From: Barnesiella sp. An22 | GTDB lineage: Bacteria; Bacteroidota; Bacteroidia; Bacteroidales; Barnesiellaceae | DNA: 64,000 nucleotides | Reading direction: 5' to 3' | Assembly (NCBI RefSeq): GCF_002159975.1 | Contig: NZ_NFJR01000003.1 | Coordinates: 1-64,000 of the forward strand | Shown here: positions 8,083-15,838 of the stretch, one piece after another | Layout: every line of letters begins with the position of its first letter | Position numbering within the stretch: the stretch's first letter is position 1 | The notes under the pieces: generated by a model | The model's database searches: none | What the model saw: the letters and a program-made list of their open reading frames with translations, nothing else | Told to the model about the DNA's origin: nothing | Program-made: the position numbers and the translations under genes

Positions 8083-9493
8083 CATGACAAACACCCGACT
8101 TGAACTGTGCAACATGATCCGCATGGAGGCGGAGCATGTCAGTGATACAGGCTTCCCTCTGGATGTCTTTCCGCAGGCCGTGCAGTCCGTCATACTCGAC
8201 ATGGACCGGTACGAGAACTACAAGACCGAGTTCATCGCGACGGCCATGCTGTCGGCGGTATCGGCCGCATTGGGAGGCACCTATCGTATTCGCATCAAAG
8301 GCGAGTGGCAGAGCAACGCCGCCCTCTACATCATCCTCGTGGGCAGGCCGGGACTGGGCAAGACACCGCCGCTGGAGGCGGCATACCGCCCCATACGGAA
8401 GCACGACTACGCCCTGTTCAGGGCGTATGAGTCGGAACTGGAGGCATGGAAGGCCGCCGGGGAGAGCGGCAGGAAGCCCGTACTGCGACGCACCGTCGTT
8501 TCCGACTTCACTCCGGAATCGCTACTGCTGACACATAACAGCAATCCCCGCAGCGTGGTCATTCTGGTGGACGAGATAATGGGCATGTTCAACTCCGCCA
8601 ACCGCTACACCAACGGGCAACTCATAGAGCAGCTGCTCACGGCATGGAGCGGCGGGGCACTGGATGTGACAAGGGTCAGCAACACTATACCTGTGCATAT
8701 TGAACAGCCGTGCATCAACATCATCGGGACCACGCAGACCAAGCGTGTGCATGAACTGCTGACGAAAGGCTTCGAGGAAAACGGCCTGCTCGACCGCATC
8801 CTGTTCGTGCTTCCCAAGTCCCGTGAAGTGCCAAAATGGACCGATTGGGATGATGGCGGGGAGGACAGGGCTTCCATGGCGGCGGCACGATGGGAACAGA
8901 TACTTGGCAAGGTACTCGCCTTGGACTATGACACGGGAGAGGAAGAAAGGATGCCCCATGTGCTGTCTATGGACAGGGAGGCAAGGGAATATTTCTTCTA
9001 TTGGTGGAACAGGAAAGTGGAACGCATCAACCGGATAGAGGACGACGCCCAAGTGGAGAGTCGCGAGATGAAGCATCCGGCGCAAGTGGCACGGCTGGCC
9101 CTGCTCATGCAGGTGTTGCGGTATGCCATCGACGAGAGCCACCTGCAGTCTGTGGATACGGCATCGGTAAAGGCCGCCATCCGGCTGAACGGCTACTTCG
9201 AGGACTCGTACAGCCGCATCCGCTCATTCGTGGCGGAGGACATGTGCGAGGATCCGCCCAAGGTGCTGCTGTCGCTGTTGCCGGACACGTTCGACACGAA
9301 AACGGCCATCGCCATTGGGAAGGAATTGCAGAATGTCAGCGAGCGCACGGTGATGAACTACCTCAAGGAGCTGTGCCGGAGCAGGCTGCTGCGGAAGTCC
9401 AAGGCCGGGCATTACGAGAAAATCATATATGATAAATCTGGAAAATTTAATATGACAGACAATGAACCGTCACCCCCAGACTGCAACGGATGA
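8075..9493 (+). CDS. DUF3987-type ATPase (replication module)
   Basis: This 472-residue protein has a Walker A motif GRPGLGKT at residues 90-97 and a Walker B-like strand VVILVDEIMGMF, in a layout typical of DUF3987 proteins. These resemble the helicase part of phage and plasmid primase-helicases and occur in mobilisable elements beside a primase. A C-terminal winged-helix-like segment (TFDTKTAIAIGKELQNVSERTVMNYLKEL) may bind DNA. It overlaps the HTH gene and is followed by a TGCAG-rich region and the primase gene. The likely role is initiation or unwinding during replication of the excised circle, inferred from family and context. Confidence 0.8.
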   Translation: MADMTNTRLELCNMIRMEAEHVSDTGFPLDVFPQAVQSVILDMDRYENYKTEFIATAMLSAVSAALGGTYRIRIKGEWQSNAALYIILVGRPGLGKTPPLEAAYRPIRKHDYALFRAYESELEAWKAAGESGRKPVLRRTVVSDFTPESLLLTHNSNPRSVVILVDEIMGMFNSANRYTNGQLIEQLLTAWSGGALDVTRVSNTIPVHIEQPCINIIGTTQTKRVHELLTKGFEENGLLDRILFVLPKSREVPKWTDWDDGGEDRASMAAARWEQILGKVLALDYDTGEEERMPHVLSMDREAREYFFYWWNRKVERINRIEDDAQVESREMKHPAQVARLALLMQVLRYAIDESHLQSVDTASVKAAIRLNGYFEDSYSRIRSFVAEDMCEDPPKVLLSLLPDTFDTKTAIAIGKELQNVSERTVMNYLKELCRSRLLRKSKAGHYEKIIYDKSGKFNMTDNEPSPPDCNG

Positions 9494-9500
9494 CCCCCTC

Positions 9501-9610
9501 GTTGCAGCCTGCAGTCTTTGCAGTTTTGCAGTTTCAGGGTTCTAAAAACAGGTATTTCCTGCAAGACTGCAGGAACTGCAAACTGCAAATGACGGTTTCC
9601 ACTTGCAGGA
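9501..9610. repeat. TGCAG-rich inverted repeat cluster, possible origin
   Basis: About 110 bases between the two replication genes carry roughly nine TGCAG/CTGCA motifs. CCTGCAGTCTTTGCAG (9508-9523) is the reverse complement, with one base indel, of CTGCAAGACTGCAGG (9559-9573). Further TTGCAGTTT copies are mirrored as AAACTGCAA. The density and symmetry suggest a protein-binding array such as an origin or an autoregulatory operator. Function is not shown. Confidence 0.5.
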
Positions 9611-9629
9611 ATCCACAAAAGAGAGCATC

Positions 9630-10697
9630 ATGAACGGATACAGATTCCATCTTCAGAAATACAGGCCGGGCAGCAAGACCGTCTGTCCGGAGTGCGGCAG
9701 GAAGTCCTGCTTTACCCGTTATATCGACGAGGCGGGAGAGATTTCCTTCCCTGACAACGTGGGCATCTGCGACCATATCAACAGTTGCGGCTACCACTAT
9801 ACCCCGAAGGAATACTTCCGGGACAATCCGGCTGTCAAAGAAAGATTGAATGGGCAGGAAAGGTTTGGCGGCACACCGATAGCTGCAAGACCGCCAGCAA
9901 GAGCATTGCCCGAACAGAAACCACGGATTTCTTTTCTTCCCTCTGATTGGGTGGAGCAGTCCATGCGCAGGTACGACATCAACCCCTTGTACCGATACTT
10001 TACCAAAGTGATGGGCAAGGAGAATGTGGACAAGCTATTCAGCCTATACAGGGTCGGTACCTCAAGGAGGTGGGGCGGTGCGACCGTATTCTGGCAGATA
10101 GACCGGAACAGCAACGTGCGTGCGGGCAAGATCATGGGCTACGATGCCGTAACCGGACACCGTATCAAGGAGCCTTTTAACCAAGTCAGCTGGGTGCATT
10201 CCGTGAGGAAGGTGCAGGATTTCAGGATGAAGCAGTGCCTGTTCGGAGAACATCTGCTGTCGGACAACTCCGCCGTAATGTCCGCCAAGCCTGTAGCCAT
10301 TGTTGAGAGCGAGAAGACGGCACTGGTCGCCGCCCATTTCATTCCCGATTTCATCTGGCTTGCCACCGGAGGGATACACGGGTGCTTCAATGGCGAAGCG
10401 GTGCAGGCATTGGACGGACGGGAGGTGATTCTTTTCCCCGACCTTAAGGCAACGGAGGAATGGAGGCAGCGGCTGCCCATGCTGGAACCCGTATGCAGGC
10501 GTGCCACATGCTCCGACCTGTTGGAAAGAATAGCGACCGACGTACAGCGCAGTCAGGGACTGGACATCGCCGACTTCCTGCTGATGGAGGACACGCCGCA
10601 GATGATTCTCGCAAAGATGATAGAACGCAACCCCATGTTGCAGACCTTCATCGACACCTTCGGGCTCGAACTGGTGGATACCGGGAGGGTGGAATGA
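9630..10697 (+). CDS. Primase-like protein with zinc ribbon and Toprim
   Basis: This 355-residue protein begins at ATG 9630 (MNGYRFHLQKY). It opens with a zinc ribbon CPECGRKSC (Cys19, Cys22, Cys27) followed by CDHINSCGYHYTPKEYF, as in the DUF6371/CHC2-like heads of Bacteroidales primases. The C-terminal half looks like a Toprim domain, with the acidic motif AIVESEKTALVA and a later VILFPDLKATEEW with the aspartate. It should make primers for the element together with the DUF3987 ATPase. In related elements the mobilisation genes follow the primase; here they do not. Confidence 0.75.
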   Translation: MNGYRFHLQKYRPGSKTVCPECGRKSCFTRYIDEAGEISFPDNVGICDHINSCGYHYTPKEYFRDNPAVKERLNGQERFGGTPIAARPPARALPEQKPRISFLPSDWVEQSMRRYDINPLYRYFTKVMGKENVDKLFSLYRVGTSRRWGGATVFWQIDRNSNVRAGKIMGYDAVTGHRIKEPFNQVSWVHSVRKVQDFRMKQCLFGEHLLSDNSAVMSAKPVAIVESEKTALVAAHFIPDFIWLATGGIHGCFNGEAVQALDGREVILFPDLKATEEWRQRLPMLEPVCRRATCSDLLERIATDVQRSQGLDIADFLLMEDTPQMILAKMIERNPMLQTFIDTFGLELVDTGRVE

Positions 10698-11035
10698 CAT
10701 TTGGCATCAGATACCTTTCCGCCATCCGCCCCTGCCAGTCCGATTCATCTCCGGGCTTGCCCGTGTGCCAGTAATAGACCCTATGGGGGAGCCTAATACC
10801 CCAACCGCCTTTCGGCGGCGGGATGCGTACCACTTGAAACAGCAAGCTGGGCACATAACTTATCCGAGAAAAACAGAAAAGCATCCGGCTAATATGGAAC
10901 GCTACTATATACTGAACCGTTACTTTATCTCATAAAAAATCATAGATAAAGTAGTAACTCGGTATTATTGTGTTGGTGAGTTTGTACTTTTACTCAAATA
11001 TTTTATGAGATAAAGTACAAACTCACTCTTTGAAA
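10698..11035. other. Gene-free region after primase with operator array
   Basis: The first part (10698-10900) holds no convincing gene. It has one GC-rich hairpin (CCGCC TTTC GGCGG near 10808-10821) next to a CTAATACCCC string; this is where mobilisation genes or oriT would lie in related elements, so it may be a remnant, but I cannot show this. The second part (10914-11026) is the inverted-repeat array listed separately. Confidence 0.5.
10914..11026. promoter_or_regulatory. Four-copy inverted repeat array before ATPase gene
   Basis: A motif close to GTTTGTACTTTATCTCATAA occurs four times as two face-to-face pairs: forward at about 10917-10938, reverse at 10943-10960, forward at 10976-10999, reverse at 11001-11026. 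The last pair contains a perfect 14-base inverted repeat, GTGAGTTTGTACTT (10976-10989) with AAGTACAAACTCAC (11013-11026). The array ends just before the -33 box of the ATPase promoter, so it is well placed as an operator. Confidence 0.65.
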
Positions 11036-11067
11036 TTTGGCAGATACATATGGATTGAGTACCTTTG
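11036..11067 (+). promoter_or_regulatory. Bacteroidetes promoter of ATPase gene
   Basis: TTTG at 11036-11039 is followed after 20 bases by TACCTTTG at 11060-11067, a full match to the Bacteroidetes consensus. Transcription should start near 11075, just before the ATG at 11084. This argues against the longer frame that opens at 11030. Confidence 0.75.
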
Positions 11068-11083
11068 CGGAAACGGAAATATT

Positions 11084-12517
11084 ATGCAGGACAAACTGGT
11101 TTCACGAGACAGGGAATGTGACGAACTGCAGCGGTGTCTGGAATCAGACCGCTCCGAATTTGTCATCATCAGCGGACGGAGGCGTATCGGCAAGACATAT
11201 CTCATAGACAAGTTCTTCAACTATAAATATGATTTCACCTTTGTAGGCGAACACAACACTCCGGCTTCGGTGCAGATACAGAATTTCATGAGGGCAATCA
11301 AGCGTCATTCGAAAAAAAGACAGCCGAAAGCCGAGACATGGTATGATGCCTTCAATGCGCTTGAAGATTATCTGGAGACATTGCCTTCAGACCGGAAAAA
11401 AGTCATATTCATTGATGAAATGCCTTGGATGGATACGCAGAGGTCGAATTTTGTCAATGCCCTGGAAACATTCTGGAACGGCTGGGGCAACAGGCGTACA
11501 GACATCATGCTCATCGCCACAGGATCGGCGACATCATGGATGGCGGACAAGATAGAAGCCAATCAGGGAGGATTGCACGCAAGAGTGACCTGCAACCTGC
11601 ATCTTTCCCCGTTCAATCTGCATGAGACGGAAGAATATCTGAGGCAGCGCAACTGCAGATGGGACAGATACCAGATTCTGCAATGTTATATGATATTCGG
11701 CGGCGTTCCCTTTTACCTGAGCCTCCTGAATACCTCTGACAGTCTTGCACAGAACATTGACCGGCTCTTTTTTGCAGATGGTGCCCATCTCAAAGGGGAA
11801 TTCGACGAACTGTACAATGCCCTGTTCAGCAATGCCGACACATATATATCAATAGTCAAGTTATTGTCGGAGAACAAGTCCGGACTGACAAGGGAGGACA
11901 TAGCAAAAGCCACAGGTCTGGAAGGCTCTTTCTTGAGCAAGATACTGAAGAATCTTGAACGCTGCGATTTCGTAACCCGTCTGTCACATTTCGGGAGTAA
12001 GACCCGAGGAAGCATTTTCAGGCTTACGGACTTCTTTACATTGTTTTATTACAAGTTCATAGAATCCAACAATGCCAAGGATGAAAGGTGGTGGAGCAAC
12101 AATATGGATTCCCGCAGCGTCTCTGCGTGGATGGGACTCAGTTTCGAACTTGTGTGTCTGGCACATCACCGGCAGATAAAGGCGGCACTCGGAATAGCCG
12201 GTGTCGGAACGGCCATATCCTCATGGAGAAGCAAGGCAGATCCTGACAAAAACATGCCTGGCTTCCAGATTGATATGATTATCGAGCGAGCAGACCGCAT
12301 CATCCATTTGTGCGAAATGAAGTTCAGCACTGACCGTTATGCCATCACTGATAATTACGAGATGAAACTCCGTGAACGGATGGGATTGTTCCGTATGGCG
12401 ACAAAGACCAGAAAGACATTGGTAATCACATTTGTCACTACATACGGAGTGGTGGACGGAAAACATAAAAGTATCGTCCACAGTGAGGTCACCATGGACG
12501 ACCTTTTCAAATCATAG
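11084..12517 (+). CDS. Archaeal-type ATPase with DUF234 nuclease-like tail
   Basis: This 477-residue protein has a Walker A motif GRRRIGKT (about residues 31-38), a Walker B region KVIFIDEMPW and a sensor-like IMLIATGSATSWM. A winged-helix segment follows (SGLTREDIAKATGLEGSFLSKILKNLERCDFV), then a C-terminal PD-(D/E)XK-like region with D-M-I-I-E and LCEMKFS. This architecture is the archaeal-type ATPase plus DUF234 family, common in Bacteroidales genomes and of unproven role. The start at 11084 fits the promoter. The neighbouring inverted repeats suggest self-regulation by its wHTH or binding of the repeats as its target. Whether it serves the element or is a passenger is unknown. Confidence 0.85.
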   Translation: MQDKLVSRDRECDELQRCLESDRSEFVIISGRRRIGKTYLIDKFFNYKYDFTFVGEHNTPASVQIQNFMRAIKRHSKKRQPKAETWYDAFNALEDYLETLPSDRKKVIFIDEMPWMDTQRSNFVNALETFWNGWGNRRTDIMLIATGSATSWMADKIEANQGGLHARVTCNLHLSPFNLHETEEYLRQRNCRWDRYQILQCYMIFGGVPFYLSLLNTSDSLAQNIDRLFFADGAHLKGEFDELYNALFSNADTYISIVKLLSENKSGLTREDIAKATGLEGSFLSKILKNLERCDFVTRLSHFGSKTRGSIFRLTDFFTLFYYKFIESNNAKDERWWSNNMDSRSVSAWMGLSFELVCLAHHRQIKAALGIAGVGTAISSWRSKADPDKNMPGFQIDMIIERADRIIHLCEMKFSTDRYAITDNYEMKLRERMGLFRMATKTRKTLVITFVTTYGVVDGKHKSIVHSEVTMDDLFKS

Positions 12518-12528
12518 GATTATTACTG

Positions 12529-13269
12529 TTACGGAAGTCGGCCTATCATTGTCCTGATAGCATAAACGACAGATGTGGGACGGATTCTTGCCGCAGACAG
12601 GGCAGTTGACAGGCTTGAAGCTGTCACGATGCGTTTGCCGTCCTTGGAAACCAGGAATTTTCCTCTTTCAAGAACGGACTGCCAGTACGCCTGTATGTAT
12701 GACCTTTCAAGTAGCGCGTCGAAAAGCACGGCCACATGGCGGATGTTATTCACACGGATTCGGAAGCCCTCCTTGCAGGCAAAAAGAGCTTCCATATCCT
12801 CCATACGAACCGTAGGAACACAGAACAGATGGCAAGTATTGGCACAAGACACAATACCTGCCATCTGTTCTTTTGAAAAATTACACTCGAATGAAAGTGA
12901 AGCTGCGGTCGCCATTGGATCCGCATCATACGCAAATGCCGGGCTATTTATTTCAGATGTGTCATACATCCTTTTCAGTTCCATGCAATCATCCAATGAG
13001 AATGATTCGGTAGCGAACTTTTCTCGCACACAATCCTGATAATCATGCAGAATACCTCGGACTATATGGATAATCATCTCATGGCAATTCCGGCAGACCA
13101 CATTGTCACAGTCTATATACCGGTGACTGTTGATGAAGTCGTCCACGAAGCGGCGATAAAGTTTGCCGCTGTCAACGACATCCCGGAGATAGGCTTCTCT
13201 CGCTGAAGCGAGCAATGCAAAAAGTCCATTCCACACATCCTGCTCGGCAGTAATGTGCCGATGATGCAA
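12529..13269 (-). CDS. Unknown protein, possible damaged start
   Basis: The frame encodes about 246 residues with no signal peptide. Visible are cysteine pairs in CDNVVCRNCHEM, a helical middle, and a C-terminal part (YWQSVLERGKFLVSKDGKRIVTASSLSTALSA) that looks like a small folded domain. There is no ATG near the 5' end; the frame opens with TTG at 13269 and stays open up to a TGA at 13309-13311. An ATG in the other frame (ATGAACAGATCAG) would join this frame as M-T-D-Q-K if one A were removed, so a one-base insertion at the start codon is possible. It converges on the ATPase gene, 11 bases apart. Function unknown. Confidence 0.5.
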   Translation of the reverse strand: MHHRHITAEQDVWNGLFALLASAREAYLRDVVDSGKLYRRFVDDFINSHRYIDCDNVVCRNCHEMIIHIVRGILHDYQDCVREKFATESFSLDDCMELKRMYDTSEINSPAFAYDADPMATAASLSFECNFSKEQMAGIVSCANTCHLFCVPTVRMEDMEALFACKEGFRIRVNNIRHVAVLFDALLERSYIQAYWQSVLERGKFLVSKDGKRIVTASSLSTALSAARIRPTSVVYAIRTMIGRLP

Positions 13270-13465
13270 ATCTCTTCCAAAAAGAGAGAATACAGTTTTC
13301 TGATCTGTTCATTTTGAAATTGATTAAATGTTTATACTATTGTGATTGTTTCCTTTTCAGATTTTCTGACAATTATAATGCTGATTTCATACAGTAAGCC
13401 AATGCCACCGCACATTCAAATACAGAAGTGATGGTAACGAAGTTTGCAATTTAACACATCTTTAT

Positions 13466-15196
13466 CTACAGTTTCCACCCCGAAATACTTTCCTGTATAT
13501 TCCACAAATGGGCATAAAGCCCTTCCTTTCGGATAAGCTCATCGTGCGTGCCCTCTTCCTTTATCCGGCCGTCCTCCAGGACGATGATGCGGTCGGCATC
13601 TTTTATGGTCTTGAGCCTGTGAGCTATGGCAATGACGGTGCGTCCTTTAATCAAAGAGTCGATGGCTTTCTGCACCTCCACTTCATTTTCTGGGTCGAGC
13701 GAAGCGGTAGCTTCGTCCAGCAGGATGACTTGTGCGTCTTTCAGCATGGCACGGGCAATGGATATGCGCTGCTTCTCGCCTCCGGACAATGTACAGCCTC
13801 CTTCGCCAACCATCGTGTCGTAGCCTTGTGGCAAGCGCATGATGAAGTCGTGGCAACAGGCTTTCTTGGCGGCGGCAATGATTTCCTCGTCCGTTGCATC
13901 CGTCTTGCCGAAACGGATGTTATTGCGTATGGTATCTTGAAACAGATAGACATCTTGGAACACCATAGAGATGTGGCTCATCAGACTTTCGGGGGCTATT
14001 TCGTCCATCGGCACGCCGCCAAAGGAGATGCGTCCCTGCTGTGGGTCGTAGAAACGGGCACAAAGTTTCATCACCGTGCTTTTTCCACTACCCGAAGGAC
14101 CCACAAGAGCCGTCAAGGAGTTTTTGGGGAGCGTGACGGTTATATCATGCAGCACTTCCTTGTCCTGATAGGCAAACGATACGTGCTCAAACCGGATGTC
14201 GCCTGCCTCTGGTGATTTCCGTTCTCCTTTCATTTCCGGCTCGTTCATTAAGGAAAGAATACGTCCTCCTGCAATGGAAAAGTATCGGAACTCTGTGAAA
14301 TTGGTCAGGGCAGAAGTCAATGGGTCGAACACACGGGAACCGACCACGAGAAACAGCACAAATACGAGGATGGAAAGTTCCCCTCCCAATAGCAGATATG
14401 TTCCGCACAGTACCATCATCGTCAGCCCGGCACGGACTATCGTGATGCTCAATAGAACGAATGGCCCTAACAGGGCTTCCTGACGGATGCAGGCACGGCG
14501 AAGTTCGGCAAAGGCATTGCGCAGCCGGACGAAACGGTCGCCCAACAGATTGTAGGCTTTCATCACCCGGATACCCTGCAAGTATTCCTCCAATCGGTTT
14601 CCTGCATTTATCTTCGCTTGGATTTGCCTGCCGCTCAGCTTCCGTTGCGCCTTTGTACTTGCCCATAGGACGAGCAAGGCAAGCGGTAACGCGGCAAACA
14701 TACTGACCGCCATTCTCCAGTCTATCCATATCAATGAAGCAAAAGCCAACACGGGCATAACCACTGCGCCCATCAGTTGAGGCAAATGGTGAGAGATTCC
14801 CGTTTCCGCCATCATGAAATCCGTAATCAGCATGGAGGACAAGTCGCCGGGATCACGCCTTGACAGAAAGCCCAATGAAAGTTTCCGCAGGTGTTCCGCC
14901 AGCGACAAGCGTCCCGAAGCACTCATTTCGTAGGCTCCACGGAAATTGGCACGGTAAGATGCCCGTTCCGCCAAAGCCATGACCAGCATATAAATGGCCA
15001 TAACGCCGAATATCCACCAAAGACGGGTTGTGTCGAGCGGCTGTCCGCTTCCGTCAAACGCATTGAAAATGACGCGTATCGCCTCTATGGAAAGACAAAA
15101 CGGCACGATATTCACCAAATTGGCAAGCATGGTGTAACCCACAGGCTTGTAAAGCCGTTCTGTATGACCTATTGTTATATTTTTGATTGCATTCAT
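13466..15196 (-). CDS. ABC transporter half-unit (membrane + ATPase)
   Basis: This 576-residue fused ABC half-transporter has six expected membrane helices in residues about 1-310 and a nucleotide-binding domain with Walker A GPSGSGKST, signature LSGGEKQR and Walker B VILLDEATAS. The start at 15196 is preceded by AAAGGAGA at good spacing, a clear Shine-Dalgarno site; a start at 15214 overlapping the methyltransferase stop is also possible. The region FLSRRDPGDLSSMLITDFMMAE resembles heterodimeric exporter-fold transporters such as the YbtPQ/IrtAB siderophore importers. With the other half-unit two genes upstream it should form a heterodimer. The substrate is unknown and could be a siderophore-like or toxic molecule. 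Confidence 0.88.
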   Translation of the reverse strand: MNAIKNITIGHTERLYKPVGYTMLANLVNIVPFCLSIEAIRVIFNAFDGSGQPLDTTRLWWIFGVMAIYMLVMALAERASYRANFRGAYEMSASGRLSLAEHLRKLSLGFLSRRDPGDLSSMLITDFMMAETGISHHLPQLMGAVVMPVLAFASLIWIDWRMAVSMFAALPLALLVLWASTKAQRKLSGRQIQAKINAGNRLEEYLQGIRVMKAYNLLGDRFVRLRNAFAELRRACIRQEALLGPFVLLSITIVRAGLTMMVLCGTYLLLGGELSILVFVLFLVVGSRVFDPLTSALTNFTEFRYFSIAGGRILSLMNEPEMKGERKSPEAGDIRFEHVSFAYQDKEVLHDITVTLPKNSLTALVGPSGSGKSTVMKLCARFYDPQQGRISFGGVPMDEIAPESLMSHISMVFQDVYLFQDTIRNNIRFGKTDATDEEIIAAAKKACCHDFIMRLPQGYDTMVGEGGCTLSGGEKQRISIARAMLKDAQVILLDEATASLDPENEVEVQKAIDSLIKGRTVIAIAHRLKTIKDADRIIVLEDGRIKEEGTHDELIRKEGLYAHLWNIQESISGWKL

Positions 15197-15210
15197 ATAC
15201 AATTCTCCTT

Positions 15211-15831
15211 TCATTTATGTGATATAATATGTATTTCGTCCTTTTTACGGATTATTCTGATGGATGAGAATCCTGCTTCAGACAACCGTTCTTCCAACTC
15301 TTCTGGAGTATAGACCACCATTCCGTCTATTCGTTCCGTCCACATTTTCCCAAGTTCGGGGTCGCTCGCTTCCAGACTGATAAGAAAGCAGCCTCCCTTT
15401 CGGAGCACACGTGCCACCTCAGACAACGCCTTGTTTACAGGCGACCAGAAATAGACCGTTTCAAATGCTGTGACAGCATCAAACGCTCCCTCTTTATAGG
15501 GCAAGGAACAGACATCCCCTTGTTGTATGAAACATCTTTTATCCAAGTCTTTTGCATTGTACTTTTGGGCGAATGAGACACTTTCTTCTGACAGGTCTAT
15601 GCCGTAGATGTTTCCCTTCGGGCATAAATTCAATAGACGTTTCAAATTCGCACCATCGCCACAGCCTATATCAAGCACATTCCATTCCGGCTGCCATTCC
15701 ACTTGCTTCATGCCACGATTAGCTAAAGATGCATGAAAACAATTCATTCCTCGCAAAATCATCCGTCCCCAAAATCCTTGCGGACAACTTGTGTTTTGCA
15801 AGACCTTGTTTAAGAAATTCTTCTTTCTCAT
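15211..15831 (-). CDS. Class I SAM-dependent methyltransferase
   Basis: This 206-residue methyltransferase has motif I VLDIGCGDGANLKRLL, motif II IYGIDLSEESVSFA and a post-motif region DAVTAFETVYFWSP, typical of small-molecule methyltransferases. It lies between the two ABC half-units; its stop overlaps an ATG of the downstream ABC gene (ATGA) and its ATG is 7 bases after the upstream ABC stop, so it is in the operon. It may modify the transported compound. Substrate unknown. Confidence 0.88.
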   Translation of the reverse strand: MRKKNFLNKVLQNTSCPQGFWGRMILRGMNCFHASLANRGMKQVEWQPEWNVLDIGCGDGANLKRLLNLCPKGNIYGIDLSEESVSFAQKYNAKDLDKRCFIQQGDVCSLPYKEGAFDAVTAFETVYFWSPVNKALSEVARVLRKGGCFLISLEASDPELGKMWTERIDGMVVYTPEELEERLSEAGFSSIRIIRKKDEIHIISHK

Positions 15832-15838
15832 ATTGCTT

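Noticed and set aside
12573-13039. Plus-strand frames opposite the unknown cargo gene
   Set aside because: They have no family features and the minus-strand frame is longer and better composed.
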